Source: Cladorhizidae sp. MBARI D1340-BT2
Lineage: Eukaryota > Porifera > Demospongiae > Poecilosclerida > Cladorhizidae
DNA: 64,000 bases
Reading direction: 5' to 3'
Assembly (NCBI GenBank): GCA_028752905.1
Contig: JAQNBH010000003.1
Location: forward strand, 23,685,989-23,749,988
Shown here piece after piece: positions 37,801 to 52,937 of this stretch (position 1 is its first letter; each line of letters starts with the position of its first letter). The notes beneath the pieces are model-generated. The model saw only the letters and a program-made list of their open reading frames with translations. It was not told the origin of the DNA and searched no databases. The translations under genes and the position numbers were made by a program.

Positions 37801-40800
37801 GCATCAAGAGAGAGCAGAGAGAAACCTATCTTGTGATTCTATCAAGTCCATTACTGTGAAGTATGCAGAATATACGGATGTTTGGTATCAAGAGAGAGAA
37901 CAGAGAGAGGCCTACCTTTAGAGCTATATATCAAGTCTCTTCAGTGAAGTGTGGAGAATCTATGAAGCTAACATGTTTAGCTCAAGATAGAGAACACTGA
38001 GAGATACCTATCTTGCAAGTCCATTACAGTGAAGTGTGCAGAATATATGGATGCTTGGTATCAAGAGAGAGCACTTGGAGAGTCCTATCTTAATAGCTAT
38101 ATATCAAGTCTATTCAGTGAAGTGTGGATAATCTACGAAGCTAACATGTTTAGCATCAAGTAAGAGTACAATTCATAACTGCCCTAATTAACAAGACCAA
38201 AGTCCCAGATTTTGTCAACTGATAGAGAAGGCCCTTATCTGCAACATGTGAACAGATTATCAATAAATGCAGTGGTTTTTCACTGGCAGGCCACCGCTTT
38301 GGCAACTGGAAAACGCCAGGAAAAATCCCAAACCTTACCACTTCAAATCACCATAACTTGCTAATACTTAGAGTACTCAAAATTTTGGCACGTACAAAAG
38401 ACAGATAATTAGAAGGGCTATCCGGTGATATAAAAATTATCTTTTTGGGGTAAAGTGTAGAAAAGTTATGAGCTTCACGGCCAAAAAAAACAATATTTTT
38501 GGGGGGGAAATGAGAAACATATAGACCAAATTAGGGCAAATATCAAGATAGAGAACACATAATGAAACCTATCATTCGAATCATATCAAGTCCATTACAG
38601 TGAAGTGTGCAGAATATTATGGATGTTTGATATCAACAGAGAGCACAGAGAGAGACCTATCTTAATAGCTATATATCAAGTTTATTCAGTGAAGTGTGGA
38701 GAATCTATGAAGCTAACCTGTTTAGCATCAAGAGAGAGCAGAGAGAAACCTATCTTGTGATTCTATCAAGTCCATTACTGTGAAGTATGCAGAATATACG
38801 GATGTTTGGTATCAAGAGAGAGAACAGAGAGAGGCCTACCTTTAGAGCTATATATCAAGTCTATTCAGTGAAGTGTGGAGAATCTATGAAGCTAACATGT
38901 TTAGCTCAAGATAGAGAACACTGAGAGATACCTATCTTGCAAGTCCATTACAGCGAAGTGTGCAGAATATATGGATGTTTGGTATCAAGAGAGAGCACTT
39001 GGAGAGTCCTATCTTAATAGCTATATATCAAGTATATTCAGTGAAGTGTGGATAATCTACGAAGCTAACATGTTTAGCATCAAGTAAGAGTACAATTCAT
39101 AACTACCCTAATTAACAAGACCAAAGTCCCAGATTTTGTCAACTGATAGAGAAGGCCCTTATCTGCAACATGTGAACAGATTATCAATAAATGCAGTGGT
39201 TTTTCACTGGCAGGCCACCGCTTTGGCAACTGGAAAACGCCAGGAAAAATCCCAAACCTTACCACTTCAAATCACCATAACTTGCTAATACTTAGAGTAG
39301 TCAAAATTTTGGCACGTACAAAAGACAGATAATTAGAAGGGCTATCCGGTGATATAAAAATTATCTTTTTGGGGTAAAGTGTAGAAAAGTTATGAGCTTC
39401 ACGGCCAAAAAAAACAATATTTTTGGGGGGGAAATGAGAAACATATAGACCAAATTAGGGCAAATATCAAGATAGAGAACACATAATGAAACCTATCATT
39501 CGAATCATATCAAGTCCATTACAGTGAAGTGTGCAGAATATTATGGATGTTTGATATCAACAGAGAGCACAGAGAGAGACCTATCTTAATAGCTATATAT
39601 CAAGTTTATTCAGTGAAGTGTGGAGAATCTATGAAGCTAACCTGTTTAGCATCAAGAGAGAGCAGAGAGAAACCTATCTTGTGATTCTATCAAGTCCATT
39701 ACTGTGAAGTATGCAGAATATACGGATGTTTGGTATCAAGAGAGAGAACAGAGAGAGGCCTACCTTTAGAGCTATATATCAAGTCTATTCAGTGAAGTGT
39801 GGAGAATCTATGAAGCTAACATGTTTAGCTCAAGATAGAGAACACTGAGAGATACCTATCTTGCAAGTCCATTACAGCGAAGTGTGCAGAATATATGGAT
39901 GTTTGGTATCAAGAGAGAGCACTTGGAGAGTCCTATCTTAATAGCTATATATCAAGTATATTCAGTGAAGTGTGGATAATCTACGAAGCTAACATGTTTA
40001 GCATCAAGTAAGAGTACAATTCATAACTACCCTAATTAACAAGACCAAAGTCCCAGATTTTGTCAACTGATAGAGAAGGCCCTTATCTGCAACATGTGAA
40101 CAGATTATCAATAAATGCAGTGGTTTTTCACTGGCAGGCCACCGCTTTGGCAACTGGAAAACGCCAGGAAAAATCCCAAACCTTACCACTTCAAATCACC
40201 ATAACTTGCTAATACTTAGAGTAGTCAAAATTTTGGCACGTACAAAAGACAGATAATTAGAAGGGCTATCCGATGATATAAAAATTATCTTTTTGGGGTA
40301 AAGTGTAGAAAAGTTATGAGCTTCACGGCCAAAAAAAACAATATTTTTGGGGGGGAAATGAGAAACATATAGACCAAATTAGGGCAAATATCAAGATAGA
40401 GAACACATAATGAAACCTATCATTCGAATCATATCAAGTCCATTACAGTGAAGTGTGCAGAATATTATGGATGTTTGATATCAACAGAGAGCACAGAGAG
40501 AGACCTATCTTAATAGCTATATATCAAGTTTATTCAGTGAAGTGTGGAGAATCTATGAAGCTAACCTGTTTAGCATCAAGAGAGAGCAGAGAGAAACCTA
40601 TCTTGTGATTCTATCAAGTCCATTACTGTGAAGTATGCAGAATATACGGATGTTTGGTATCAAGAGAGAGAACAGAGAGAGGCCTACCTTTAGAGCTATA
40701 TATCAAGTCTATTCAGTGAAGTGTGGAGAATCTATGAAGCTAACATGTTTAGCTCAAGATAGAGAACACTGAGAGATACCTATCTTGCAAGTCCATTACA

Positions 40801-42775
40801 GTGAAGTGTGCAGAATATATGGATGCTTGGTATCAAGAGAGAGCACTTGGAGAGTCCTATCTTAATAGCTATATATCAAGTCTATTCAGTGAAGTGTGGA
40901 TAATCTACGAAGCTAACATGTTTAGCATCAAGTAAGAGTACAATTCATAACTGCCCTAATTAACAAGACCAAAGTCCCAGATTTTGTCAACTGATAGAGA
41001 AGGCCCTTATCTGCAACATGTGAACAGATTATCAATAAATGCAGTGGTTTTTCACTGGCAGGCCACCGCTTTGGCAACTGGAAAACGCCAGGAAAAATCC
41101 CAAACCTTACCACTTCAAATCATCATAACTTGCTAATACTTAGAGTACTCAAAATTTTGGCACGTACAAAAGACAGATAATTAGAAGGGCTATCCGATGA
41201 TATAAAAATTATCTTTTTGGGGTAAAGTGTAGAAAAGTTATGAGCTTCACGGCCAAAAAAAACAATATTTTTTGGGGGGAAATGAGAAACATATAGACCA
41301 AATTAGGGCAAATATCAAGATAGAGAACACATAATGAAACCTATCATTCGAATCATATCAAGTCCATTACAGTGAAGTGTGCAGAATATTATGGATGTTT
41401 GATATCAACAGAGAGCACAGAGAGAGACCTATCTTAATAGCTATATATCAAGTTTATTCAGTGAAGTGTGGAGAATCTATGAAGCTAACCTGTTTAGCAT
41501 CAAGAGAGAGCAGAGAGAAACCTATCTTGTGATTCTATCAAGTCCATTACTGTGAAGTATGCAGAATATACGGATGTTTGGTATCAAGAGAGAGAACAGA
41601 GAGAGGCCTACCTTTAGAGCTATATATCAAGTCTATTCAGTGAAGTGTGGAGAATCTATGAAGCTAACATGTTTAGCTCAAGATAGAGAACACTGAGAGA
41701 TACCTATCTTGCAAGTCCATTACAGTGAAGTGTGCAGAATATATGGATGCTTGGTATCAAGAGAGAGCACTTGGAGAGTCCTATCTTAATAGCTATATAT
41801 CAAGTCTATTCAGTGAAGTGTGGATAATCTACGAAGCTAACATGTTTAGCATCAAGTAAGAGTACAATTCATAACTGCCCTAATTAACAAGACCAAAGTC
41901 CCAGATTTTGTCAACTGATAGAGAAGGCCCTTATCTGCAACATGTGAACAGATTATCAATAAATGCAGTGGTTTTTCACTGGCAGGCCACCGCTTTGGCA
42001 ACTGGAAAACGCCAGGAAAAATCCCAAACCTTACCACTTCAAATCATCATAACTTGCTAATACTTAGAGTACTCAAAATTTTGGCACGTACAAAAGACAG
42101 ATAATTAGAAGGGCTATCCGGTGATATAAAAATTATCTTTTTGGGGTAAAGTGTAGAAAAGTTATGAGCTTCACGGCCAAAAAAAAAAATATTTTTGGGG
42201 GGGAAATGAGAAACATATAGACCAAATTAGGGCAAATATCAAGATAGAGAACACATAATGAAACCTATCATTCGAATCATATCAAGTCCATTACAGTGAA
42301 GTTTGCAGAATATTATGGATGTTTGATATCAACAGAGAGCACAGAGAGAGACCTATCTTAATAGCTATATATCAAGTTTATTCAGTGAAGTGTGGAGAAT
42401 CTATGAAGCTAACCTGTTTAGCATCAAGAGAGAGCAGAGAGAAACCTATCTTGTGATTCTATCAAGTCCATTACTGTGAAGTATGCAGAATATACGGATG
42501 TTTGGTATCAAGAGAGAGAACAGAGAGAGGCCTACCTTTAGAGCTATATATCAAGTCTCTTCAGTGAAGTGTGGAGAATCTATGAAGCTAACATGTTTAG
42601 CTCAAGATAGAGAACACTGAGAGATACCTATCTTGCAAGTCCATTACAGTGAAGTGTGCAGAATATATGGATGCTTGGTATCAAGAGAGAGCACTTGGAG
42701 AGTCCTATCTTAATAGCTATATATCAAGTCTATTCAGTGAAGTGTGGATAATCTACGAAGCTAACATGTTTAGCA

Positions 42776-45700
42776 TCAAGTAAGAGTACAATTCATAACT
42801 GCCCTAATTAACAAGACCAAAGTCCCAGATTTTGTCAACTGATAGAGAAGGCCCTTATCTGCAACATGTGAACAGATTATCAATAAATGCAGTGGTTTTT
42901 CACTGGCAGGCCACCGCTTTGGCAACTGGAAAACGCCAGGAAAAATCCCAAACCTTACCACTTCAAATCACCATAACTTGCTAATACTTAGAGTACTCAA
43001 AATTTTGGCACGTAGAAAAGACAGATAATTAGAAGGGCTATCCGGTGATATAAAAATTATCTTTTTGGGGTAAAGTGTAGAAAAGTTATGAGCTTCACGG
43101 CCAAAAAAAACAATATTTTTGGGGGGGAAATGAGAAACATATAGACCAAATTAGGGCAAATATCAAGATAGAGAACACATAATGAAACCTATCATTCGAA
43201 TCATATCAAGTCCATTACAGTGAAGTGTGCAGAATATTATGGATGTTTGATATCAACAGAGAGCACAGAGAGAGACCTATCTTAATAGCTATATATCAAG
43301 TTTATTCAGTGAAGTGTGGAGAATCTATGAAGCTAACCTGTTTAGCATCAAGAGAGAGCAGAGAGAAACCTATCTTGTGATTCTATCAAGTCCATTACTG
43401 TGAAGTATGCAGAATATACGGATGTTTGGTATCAAGAGAGAGAACAGAGAGAGGCCTACCTTTAGAGCTATATATCAAGTCTATTCAGTGAAGTGTGGAG
43501 AATCTATGAAGCTAACATGTTTAGCTCAAGATAGAGAACACTGAGAGATACCTATCTTGCAAGTCCATTACAGCGAAGTGTGCAGAATATATGGATGTTT
43601 GGTATCAAGAGAGAGCACTTGGAGAGTCCTATCTTAATAGCTATATATCAAGTATATTCAGTGAAGTGTGGATAATCTACGAAGCTAACATGTTTAGCAT
43701 CAAGTAAGAGTACAATTCATAACTACCCTAATTAACAAGACCAAAGTCCCAGATTTTGTCAACTGATAGAGAAGGCCCTTATCTGCAACATGTGAACAGA
43801 TTATCAATAAATGCAGTGGTTTTTCACTGGCAGGCCACCGCTTTGGCAACTGGAAAACGCCAGGAAAAATCCCAAACCTTACCACTTCAAATCACCATAA
43901 CTTGCTAATACTTAGAGTAGTCAAAATTTTGGCACGTACAAAAGACAGATAATTAGAAGGGCTATCCGATGATATAAAAATTATCTTTTTGGGGTAAAGT
44001 GTAGAAAAGTTATGAGCTTCACGGCCAAAAAAAACAATATTTTTTGGGGGGAAATGAGAAACATATAGACCAAATTAGGGCAAATATCAAGATAGAGAAC
44101 ACATAATGAAACCTATCATTCGAATCATATCAAGTCCATTACAGTGAAGTGTGCAGAATATTATGGATGTTTGATATCAACAGAGAGCACAGAGAGAGAC
44201 CTATCTTAATAGCTATATATCAAGTTTATTCAGTGAAGTGTGGAGAATCTATGAAGCTAACCTGTTTAGCATCAAGAGAGAGCAGAGAGAAACCTATCTT
44301 GTGATTCTATCAAGTCCATTACTGTGAAGTATGCAGAATATACGGATGTTTAGTATCAAGAGAGAGAACAGAGAGAGGCCTACCTTTAGAGCTATATATC
44401 AAGTCTATTCAGTGAAGTGTGGAGAATCTATGAAGCTAACATGTTTAGCTCAAGATAGAGAACACTGAGAGATACCTATCTTGCAAGTCCATTACAGTGA
44501 AGTGTGCAGAATATATGGATGCTTGGTATCAAGAGAGAGCACTTGGAGAGTCCTATCTTAATAGCTATATATCAAGTCTATTCAGTGAAGTGTGGATAAT
44601 CTACGAAGCTAACATGTTTAGCATCAAGTAAGAGTACAATTCATAACTGCCCTAATTAACAAGACCAAAGTCCCAGATTTTGTCAACTGATAGAGAAGGC
44701 CCTTATCTGCAACATGTGAACAGATTATCAATAAATGCAGTGGTTTTTCACTGGCAGGCCACCGCTTTGGCAACTGGAAAACGCCAGGAAAAATCCCAAA
44801 CCTTACCACTTCAAATCATCATAACTTGCTAATACTTAGAGTACTCAAAATTTTGGCACGTACAAAAGACAGATAATTAGAAGGGCTATCCGGTGATATA
44901 AAAATTATCTTTTTGGGGTAAAGTGTAGAAAAGTTATGAGCTTCACGGCCAAAAAAAAAAAAATTTTTGGGGGGGAAATGAGAAACATATAGACCAAATT
45001 AGGGCAAATATCAAGATAGAGAACACATAATGAAACCTATCATTCGAATCATATCAAGTCCATTACAGTGAAGTTTGCAGAATATTATGGATGTTTGATA
45101 TCAACAGAGAGCACAGAGAGAGACCTATCTTAATAGCTATATATCAAGTTTATTCAGTGAAGTGTGGAGAATCTATGAAGCTAACCTGTTTAGCATCAAG
45201 AGAGAGCAGAGAGAAACCTATCTTGTGATTCTATCAAGTCCATTACTGTGAAGTATGCAGAATATACGGATGTTTGGTATCAAGAGAGAGAACAGAGAGA
45301 GGCCTACCTTTAGAGCTATATATCAAGTCTCTTCAGTGAAGTGTGGAGAATCTATGAAGCTAACATGTTTAGCTCAAGATAGAGAACACTGAGAGATACC
45401 TATCTTGCAAGTCCATTACAGTGAAGTGTGCAGAATATATGGATGCTTGGTATCAAGAGAGAGCACTTGGAGAGTCCTATCTTAATAGCTATATATCAAG
45501 TCTATTCAGTGAAGTGTGGATAATCTACGAAGCTAACATGTTTAGCATCAAGTAAGAGTACAATTCATAACTGCCCTAATTAACAAGACCAAAGTCCCAG
45601 ATTTTGTCAACTGATAGAGAAGGCCCTTATCTGCAACATGTGAACAGATTATCAATAAATGCAGTGGTTTTTCACTGGCAGGCCACCGCTTTGGCAACTG

Positions 45701-48700
45701 GAAAACGCCAGGAAAAATCCCAAACCTTACCACTTCAAATCACCATAACTTGCTAATACTTAGAGTACTCAAAATTTTGGCACGTAGAAAAGACAGATAA
45801 TTAGAAGGGCTATCCGGTGATATAAAAATTATCTTTTTGGGGTAAAGTGTAGAAAAGTTATGAGCTTCACGGCCAAAAAAAACAATATTTTTGGGGGGGA
45901 AATGAGAAACATATAGACCAAATTAGGGCAAATATCAAGATAGAGAACACATAATGAAACCTATCATTCGAATCATATCAAGTCCATTACAGTGAAGTGT
46001 GCAGAATATTATGGATGTTTGATATCAACAGAGAGCACAGAGAGAGACCTATCTTAATAGCTATATATCAAGTTTATTCAGTGAAGTGTGGAGAATCTAT
46101 GAAGCTAACCTGTTTAGCATCAAGAGAGAGCAGAGAGAAACCTATCTTGTGATTCTATCAAGTCCATTACTGTGAAGTATGCAGAATATACGGATGCTTG
46201 GTATCAAGAGAGAGAACAGAGAGAGGCCTACCTTTAGAGCTATATATCAAGTCTATTCAGTGAAGTGTGGAGAATCTATGAAGCTAACATGTTTAGCTCA
46301 AGATAGAGAACACTGAGAGATACCTATCTTGCAAGTCCATTACAGCGAAGTGTGCAGAATATATGGATGTTTGGTATCAAGAGAGAGCACTTGGAGAGTC
46401 CTATCTTAATAGCTATATATCAAGTATATTCAGTGAAGTGTGGATAATCTACGAAGCTAACATGTTTAGCATCAAGTAAGAGTACAATTCATAACTGCCC
46501 TAATTAACAAGACCAAAGTCCCAGATTTTGTCAACTGATAGAGAAGGCCCTTATCTGCAACATGTGAACAGATTATCAATAAATGCAGTGGTTTTTCACT
46601 GGCAGGCCACCGCTTTGGCAACTGGAAAACGCCAGGAAAAATCCCAAACCTTACCACTTCAAATCACCATAACTTGCTAATACTTAGAGTAGTCAAAATT
46701 TTGGCACGTACAAAAGACAGATAATTAGAAGGGCTATCCGGTGATATAAAAATTATCTTTTTGGGGTAAAGTGTAGAAAAGTTATGAGCTTCACGGCCAA
46801 AAAAAACAATATTTTTTGGGGGGAAATGAGAAACATATAGACCAAATTAGGGCAAATATCAAGATAGAGAACACATAATGAAACCTATCATTCGAATCAT
46901 ATCAAGTCCATTACAGTGAAGTGTGCAGAATATTATGGATGTTTGATATCAACAGAGAGCACAGAGAGAGACCTATCTTAATAGCTATATATCAAGTTTA
47001 TTCAGTGAAGTGTGGAGAATCTATGAAGCTAACCTGTTTAGCATCAAGAGAGAGCAGAGAGAAACCTATCTTGTGATTCTATCAAGTCCATTACTGTGAA
47101 GTATGCAGAATATACGGATGTTTGGTATCAAGAGAGAGAACAGAGAGAGGCCTACCTTTAGAGCTATATATCAAGTCTATTCAGTGAAGTGTGGAGAATC
47201 TATGAAGCTAACATGTTTAGCTCAAGATAGAGAACACTGAGAGATACCTATCTTGCAAGTCCATTACAGTGAAGTGTGCAGAATATATGGATGCTTGGTA
47301 TCAAGAGAGAGCACTTGGAGAGTCCTATCTTAATAGCTATATATCAAGTCTATTCAGTGAAGTGTGGATAATCTACGAAGCTAACATGTTTAGCATCAAG
47401 TAAGAGTACAATTCATAACTGCCCTAATTAACAAGACCAAAGTCCCAGATTTTGTCAACTGATAGAGAAGGCCCTTATCTGCAACATGTGAACAGATTAT
47501 CAATAAATGCAGTGGTTTTTCACTGGCAGGCCACCGCTTTGGCAACTGGAAAACGCCAGGAAAAATCCCAAACCTTACCACTTCAAATCATCATAACTTG
47601 CTAATACTTAGAGTACTCAAAATTTTGGCACGTACAAAAGACAGATAATTAGAAGGGCTATCCGGTGATATAAAAATTATCTTTTTGGGGTAAAGTGTAG
47701 AAAAGTTATGAGCTTCACGGCCAAAAAAAAAATATTTTTGGGGGGGAAATGAGAAACATATAGACCAAATTAGGGCAAATATCAAGATAGAGAACACATA
47801 ATGAAACCTATCATTCGAATCATATCAAGTCCATTACAGTGAAGTTTGCAGAATATTATGGATGTTTGATATCAACAGAGAGCACAGAGAGAGACCTATC
47901 TTAATAGCTATATATCAAGTTTATTCAGTGAAGTGTGGAGAATCTATGAAGCTAACCTGTTTAGCATCAAGAGAGAGCAGAGAGAAACCTATCTTGTGAT
48001 TCTATCAAGTCCATTACTGTGAAGTATGCAGAATATACGGATGTTTGGTATCAAGAGAGAGAACAGAGAGAGGCCTACCTTTAGAGCTATATATCAAGTC
48101 TCTTCAGTGAAGTGTGGAGAATCTATGAAGCTAACATGTTTAGCTCAAGATAGAGAACACTGAGAGATACCTATCTTGCAAGTCCATTACAGTGAAGTGT
48201 GCAGAATATATGGATGCTTGGTATCAAGAGAGAGCACTTGGAGAGTCCTATCTTAATAGCTATATATCAAGTCTATTCAGTGAAGTGTGGATAATCTACG
48301 AAGCTAACATGTTTAGCATCAAGTAAGAGTACAATTCATAACTGCCCTAATTAACAAGACCAAAGTCCCAGATTTTGTCAACTGATAGAGAAGGCCCTTA
48401 TCTGCAACATGTGAACAGATTATCAATAAATGCAGTGGTTTTTCACTGGCAGGCCACCGCTTTGGCAACTGGAAAACGCCAGGAAAAATCCCAAACCTTA
48501 CCACTTCAAATCACCATAACTTGCTAATACTTAGAGTACTCAAAATTTTGGCACGTAGAAAAGACAGATAATTAGAAGGGCTATCCGGTGATATAAAAAT
48601 TATCTTTTTGGGGTAAAGTGTAGAAAAGTTATGAGCTTCACGGCCAAAAAAAACAATATTTTTGGGGGGGAAATGAGAAACATATAGACCAAATTAGGGC

Positions 48701-51089
48701 AAATATCAAGATAGAGAACACATAATGAAACCTATCATTCGAATCATATCAAGTCCATTACAGTGAAGTGTGCAGAATATTATGGATGTTTGATATCAAC
48801 AGAGAGCACAGAGAGAGACCTATCTTAATAGCTATATATCAAGTTTATTCAGTGAAGTGTGGAGAATCTATGAAGCTAACCTGTTTAGCATCAAGAGAGA
48901 GCAGAGAGAAACCTATCTTGTGATTCTATCAAGTCCATTACTGTGAAGTATGCAGAATATACGGATGTTTGGTATCAAGAGAGAGAACAGAGAGAGGCCT
49001 ACCTTTAGAGCTATATATCAAGTCTATTCAGTGAAGTGTGGAGAATCTATGAAGCTAACATGTTTAGCTCAAGATAGAGAACACTGAGAGATACCTATCT
49101 TGCAAGTCCATTACAGCGAAGTGTGCAGAATATATGGATGTTTGGTATCAAGAGAGAGCACTTGGAGAGTCCTATCTTAATAGCTATATATCAAGTATAT
49201 TCAGTGAAGTGTGGATAATCTACGAAGCTAACATGTTTAGCATCAAGTAAGAGTACAATTCATAACTACCCTAATTAACAAGACCAAAGTCCCAGATTTT
49301 GTCAACTGATAGAGAAGGCCCTTATCTGCAACATGTGAACAGATTATCAATAAATGCAGTGGTTTTTCACTGGCAGGCCACCGCTTTGGCAACTGGAAAA
49401 CGCCAGGAAAAATCCCAAACCTTACCACTTCAAATCACCATAACTTGCTAATACTTAGAGTAGTCAAAATTTTGGCACGTACAAAAGACAGATAATTAGA
49501 AGGGCTATCCGATGATATAAAAATTATCTTTTTGGGGTAAAGTGTAGAAAAGTTATGAGCTTCACGGCCAAAAAAAACAATATTTTTTGGGGGGAAATGA
49601 GAAACATATAGACCAAATTAGGGCAAATATCAAGATAGAGAACACATAATGAAACCTATCATTCGAATCATATCAAGTCCATTACAGTGAAGTGTGCAGA
49701 ATATTATGGATGTTTGATATCAACAGAGAGCACAGAGAGAGACCTATCTTAATAGCTATATATCAAGTTTATTCAGTGAAGTGTGGAGAATCTATGAAGC
49801 TAACCTGTTTAGCATCAAGAGAGAGCAGAGAGAAACCTATCTTGTGATTCTATCAAGTCCATTACTGTGAAGTATGCAGAATATACGGATGTTTAGTATC
49901 AAGAGAGAGAACAGAGAGAGGCCTACCTTTAGAGCTATATATCAAGTCTATTCAGTGAAGTGTGGAGAATCTATGAAGCTAACATGTTTAGCTCAAGATA
50001 GAGAACACTGAGAGATACCTATCTTGCAAGTCCATTACAGTGAAGTGTGCAGAATATATGGATGCTTGGTATCAAGAGAGAGCACTTGGAGAGTCCTATC
50101 TTAATAGCTATATATCAAGTCTATTCAGTGAAGTGTGGATAATCTACGAAGCTAACATGTTTAGCATCAAGTAAGAGTACAATTCATAACTGCCCTAATT
50201 AACAAGACCAAAGTCCCAGATTTTGTCAACTGATAGAGAAGGCCCTTATCTGCAACATGTGAACAGATTATCAATAAATGCAGTGGTTTTTCACTGGCAG
50301 GCCACCGCTTTGGCAACTGGAAAACGCCAGGAAAAATCCCAAACCTTACCACTTCAAATCATCATAACTTGCTAATACTTAGAGTACTCAAAATTTTGGC
50401 ACGTACAAAAGACAGATAATTAGAAGGGCTATCCGGTGATATAAAAATTATCTTTTTGGGGTAAAGTGTAGAAAAGTTATGAGCTTCACGGCCAAAAAAA
50501 AAATATTTTTGGGGGGGAAATGAGAAACATATAGACCAAATTAGGGCAAATATCAAGATAGAGAACACATAATGAAACCTATCATTCGAATCATATCAAG
50601 TCCATTACAGTGAAGTTTGCAGAATATTATGGATGTTTGATATCAACAGAGAGCACAGAGAGAGACCTATCTTAATAGCTATATATCAAGTTTATTCAGT
50701 GAAGTGTGGAGAATCTATGAAGCTAACCTGTTTAGCATCAAGAGAGAGCAGAGAGAAACCTATCTTGTGATTCTATCAAGTCCATTACTGTGAAGTATGC
50801 AGAATATACGGATGTTTGGTATCAAGAGAGAGAACAGAGAGAGGCCTACCTTTAGAGCTATATATCAAGTCTCTTCAGTGAAGTGTGGAGAATCTATGAA
50901 GCTAACATGTTTAGCTCAAGATAGAGAACACTGAGAGATACCTATCTTGCAAGTCCATTACAGTGAAGTGTGCAGAATATATGGATGCTTGGTATCAAGA
51001 GAGAGCACTTGGAGAGTCCTATCTTAATAGCTATATATCAAGTCTATTCAGTGAAGTGTGGATAATCTACGAAGCTAACATGTTTAGCA
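42776..51089. repeat. Three consecutive copies of a three-unit (about 2,771-bp) higher-order repeat
   Basis: Marker gtctcttcag occurs at 42555, 45327, 48098 and 50869; marker agtatattcag at 43652, 46424, 49195, 51966 and 54738; gaagtttgcag near 42298, 45070, 47840 and 50611. All step by 2,770-2,772 bp, so three distinguishable unit types alternate in order. The same order appears in 32614-37231 (markers 33316/36087 and 34413/37184), so the pattern is older than this block. Confidence 0.85.
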
Positions 51090-52937
51090 TCAAGTAAGAG
51101 TACAATTCATAACTGCCCTAATTAACAAGACCAAAGTCCCAGATTTTGTCAACTGATAGAGAAGGCCCTTATCTGCAACATGTGAACAGATTATCAATAA
51201 ATGCAGTGGTTTTTCACTGGCAGGCCACCGCTTTGGCAACTGGAAAACGCCAGGAAAAATCCCAAACCTTACCACTTCAAATCACCATAACTTGCTAATA
51301 CTTAGAGTACTCAAAATTTTGGCACGTAGAAAAGACAGATAATTAGAAGGGCTATCCGGTGATATAAAAATTATCTTTTTGGGGTAAAGTGTAGAAAAGT
51401 TATGAGCTTCACGGCCAAAAAAAACAATATTTTTGGGGGGGAAATGAGAAACATATAGACCAAATTAGGGCAAATATCAAGATAGAGAACACATAATGAA
51501 ACCTATCATTCGAATCATATCAAGTCCATTACAGTGAAGTGTGCAGAATATTATGGATGTTTGATATCAACAGAGAGCACAGAGAGAGACCTATCTTAAT
51601 AGCTATATATCAAGTTTATTCAGTGAAGTGTGGAGAATCTATGAAGCTAACCTGTTTAGCATCAAGAGAGAGCAGAGAGAAACCTATCTTGTGATTCTAT
51701 CAAGTCCATTACTGTGAAGTATGCAGAATATACGGATGTTTGGTATCAAGAGAGAGAACAGAGAGAGGCCTACCTTTAGAGCTATATATCAAGTCTATTC
51801 AGTGAAGTGTGGAGAATCTATGAAGCTAACATGTTTAGCTCAAGATAGAGAACACTGAGAGATACCTATCTTGCAAGTCCATTACAGCGAAGTGTGCAGA
51901 ATATATGGATGTTTGGTATCAAGAGAGAGCACTTGGAGAGTCCTATCTTAATAGCTATATATCAAGTATATTCAGTGAAGTGTGGATAATCTACGAAGCT
52001 AACATGTTTAGCATCAAGTAAGAGTACAATTCATAACTGCCCTAATTAACAAGACCAAAGTCCCAGATTTTGTCAACTGATAGAGAAGGCCCTTATCTGC
52101 AACATGTGAACAGATTATCAATAAATGCAGTGGTTTTTCACTGGCAGGCCACCGCTTTGGCAACTGGAAAACGCCAGGAAAAATCCCAAACCTTACCACT
52201 TCAAATCACCATAACTTGCTAATACTTAGAGTAGTCAAAATTTTGGCACGTACAAAAGACAGATAATTAGAAGGGCTATCCGGTGATATAAAAATTATCT
52301 TTTTGGGGTAAAGTGTAGAAAAGTTATGAGCTTCACGGCCAAAAAAAACAATATTTTTGGGGGGGAAATGAGAAACATATAGACCAAATTAGGGCAAATA
52401 TCAAGATAGAGAACACATAATGAAACCTATCATTCGAATCATATCAAGTCCATTACAGTGAAGTGTGCAGAATATTATGGATGTTTGATATCAACAGAGA
52501 GCACAGAGAGAGACCTATCTTAATAGCTATATATCAAGTTTATTCAGTGAAGTGTGGAGAATCTATGAAGCTAACCTGTTTAGCATCAAGAGAGAGCAGA
52601 GAGAAACCTATCTTGTGATTCTATCAAGTCCATTACTGTGAAGTATGCAGAATATACGGATGTTTGGTATCAAGAGAGAGAACAGAGAGAGGCCTACCTT
52701 TAGAGCTATATATCAAGTCTATTCAGTGAAGTGTGGAGAATCTATGAAGCTAACATGTTTAGCTCAAGATAGAGAACACTGAGAGATACCTATCTTGCAA
52801 GTCCATTACAGTGAAGTGTGCAGAATATATGGATGTTTGGTATCAAGAGAGAGCACTTGGAGAGTCCTATCTTAATAGCTATATATCAAGTCTATTCAGT
52901 GAAGTGTGGATAATCTACGAAGCTAACATGTTTAGCA

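Noticed and set aside
32809..50568. A 68-codon reverse frame in four units
   Set aside because: It appears only where the A-run has a particular length; it spans homopolymers and is an accident of frame.
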